NCBI GenBank assembly: GCA_037444025.1
Contig: JBBINE010000009.1
Span: 1 to 32,676, forward strand
Direction: 5' to 3'
Source of the DNA: JBBINE01 sp037444025
GTDB lineage: Bacteria; Patescibacteriota; Minisyncoccia; UBA6257; HR35
DNA length: 32,676 nt
The notes beneath the pieces are model-generated. The model was not told the origin of the DNA. It worked only from the letters and a program-made list of their open reading frames with translations, and did no database searches. Positions 32,352 through 32,676 of the stretch are shown here, piece by piece. A program made the translations under genes and the position numbers. Within the stretch, counting starts at the first letter, position 1; each line of letters begins with the position of its first letter.

Positions 32352-32376
32352 TGTTAGTTAAATTATACTAAAAATT

Positions 32377-32407
32377 AAAAAGCCCGTCTTTTAAAGACAG
32401 GCTTTTT
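32377..32407 (-). terminator. Intrinsic terminator of the 40-residue gene
   Basis: AAAAAGCC-(C/T)-GTCTTT arms form a 15-bp stem with one mismatch-like G:T pair and A/T tracts on both sides, so it could act on both strands. It lies just after the stop of the 40-residue gene and just before the CorA-like promoter. Confidence 0.88.
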
Positions 32408-32412
32408 ACTCT

Positions 32413-32535
32413 TTAGAAACACTTTCTTGAAACCTTAACCTTAACCTTAACTTTTTTTTCGACTTTTTTGTTCTTAGTTAATATTAAATAATAGAAAAAT
32501 CGCTTCGAAATTTTATTAGATTCTTCTTTCTTCAT
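32413..32535 (-). CDS. Small basic 40-residue protein
   Basis: A complete small gene cassette: promoter (32578-32606), strong AGGGAGG eight bases before the ATG at 32535, 40 codons, TAA, then a good terminator. The protein is basic, with a short aromatic core (RFFYYLILT) and a Lys-Val alternation (KKVKVKVKV) encoded by a (TTAACC)-type hexamer repeat at 32431-32451. No family is recognised. The full set of expression signals makes it much more credible than a chance frame. Confidence 0.65.
   Translation of the reverse strand: MKKEESNKISKRFFYYLILTKNKKVEKKVKVKVKVSRKCF
32431..32451. repeat. Hexamer repeat (AACCTT)x3
   Basis: Three and a half perfect units of AACCTT inside the 40-residue gene, coding for alternating Lys and Val. 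The length is in frame, so unit gain or loss would only change the number of Lys-Val pairs. Confidence 0.85.
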
Positions 32536-32577
32536 TTCATCATCCTCCCTTTCCTCTTTGTTAAGTTTACTAATTTA

Positions 32578-32606
32578 AGTATAATCTAAAATAAAATAAA
32601 AATCAA
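32578..32606 (-). promoter_or_regulatory. Promoter of the 40-residue gene
   Basis: On the minus strand TTGATT (32606-32601), a 17-bp spacer and TATACT (32583-32578). The terminal inverted repeat ends 17 bases upstream of the -35 box. Confidence 0.65.
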
Positions 32607-32622
32607 ATTTATATAACTCCTT

Positions 32623-32676
32623 TCTCTCACCTTACTTTCCTTGTCTTTAAACTAATTGTCACTGATTGTCCTGGAT
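32623..32676. repeat. Right terminal inverted repeat, 54 bp
   Basis: Exact reverse complement of 1-54. Here no gene start follows the copy in the way dtd does on the left; the sequence runs into an AT-rich promoter region. Confidence 0.9.

Noticed and set aside
32431..32451. CRISPR or telomere-like hexamer array
   Set aside because: Only three and a half units, in frame inside a small gene; no spacers and no cas genes anywhere in the window.

Overview
The window reads as one complete metagenomic scaffold. It is very AT-rich, contains two runs of N (18388-18397 and 27655-27754), and its two ends carry the same 54 bp in inverted orientation. Genes are tightly packed with many overlaps, and TGA works as a stop (for example at 20482-20484), so the code looks standard. 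Several traits suggest a Candidate Phyla Radiation (Patescibacteria) bacterium: a ThrRS without a TGS domain, membrane sensor kinases with short linkers, secreted proteins with repeated 'LTPCTTYYY'-type fibronectin-like modules, and small AT-rich genes. This placement is inference; there is no rRNA gene here to confirm it.

Layout. 56-3743: dtd, a small membrane protein, thrS and a polyprenyl-phosphate sugar transferase, chained by overlaps. 3754-10939: a sigma70-type promoter and a terminator-like hairpin in front of rpoB, followed by rpoC and rpmA, each overlapping its predecessor. 10917-12173: glyA, convergent with and overlapping rpmA. 12226-12667: a decayed gene. 12690-22798: an accessory island bounded by two receiver-only response regulators. 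22809-27867: a membrane-anchored protein, rtcB, a small orphan protein, a lipoprotein with its own promoter and terminator, and two related secreted proteins. 27887-32351: an MgtA-like P-type ATPase, folD, tRNA-Val(GAC) and a CorA-like transporter. 32413-32535: a 40-residue gene with its own promoter and terminator.

The accessory island is the most unusual part. It encodes a CapK/PaaK-like adenylate-forming enzyme, an E1/ThiF-like adenylyltransferase, a nitroreductase and a methyltransferase in one overlapping operon that runs into a membrane sensor histidine kinase and a response regulator. A second, parallel unit encodes an acyltransferase joined to another methyltransferase and the membrane half of a second sensor kinase. 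A perfect 492-bp direct repeat (12854-13345 and 15506-15997) carries the start of a response regulator gene and a divergent promoter, and puts the same promoter in front of both units. The second copy truncates both the regulator and the sensor. My working hypothesis is a small-molecule or lipid-modification pathway with its own sensors. The repeat boundaries and two frameshifts (near 13865 and at 21151-21160) mean that decay or misassembly must be excluded first.

Functional links elsewhere: glyA and folD both serve one-carbon metabolism; the P-type ATPase and the CorA-like protein are both candidate Mg2+ transporters; dtd and thrS both act in tRNA charging and quality control.
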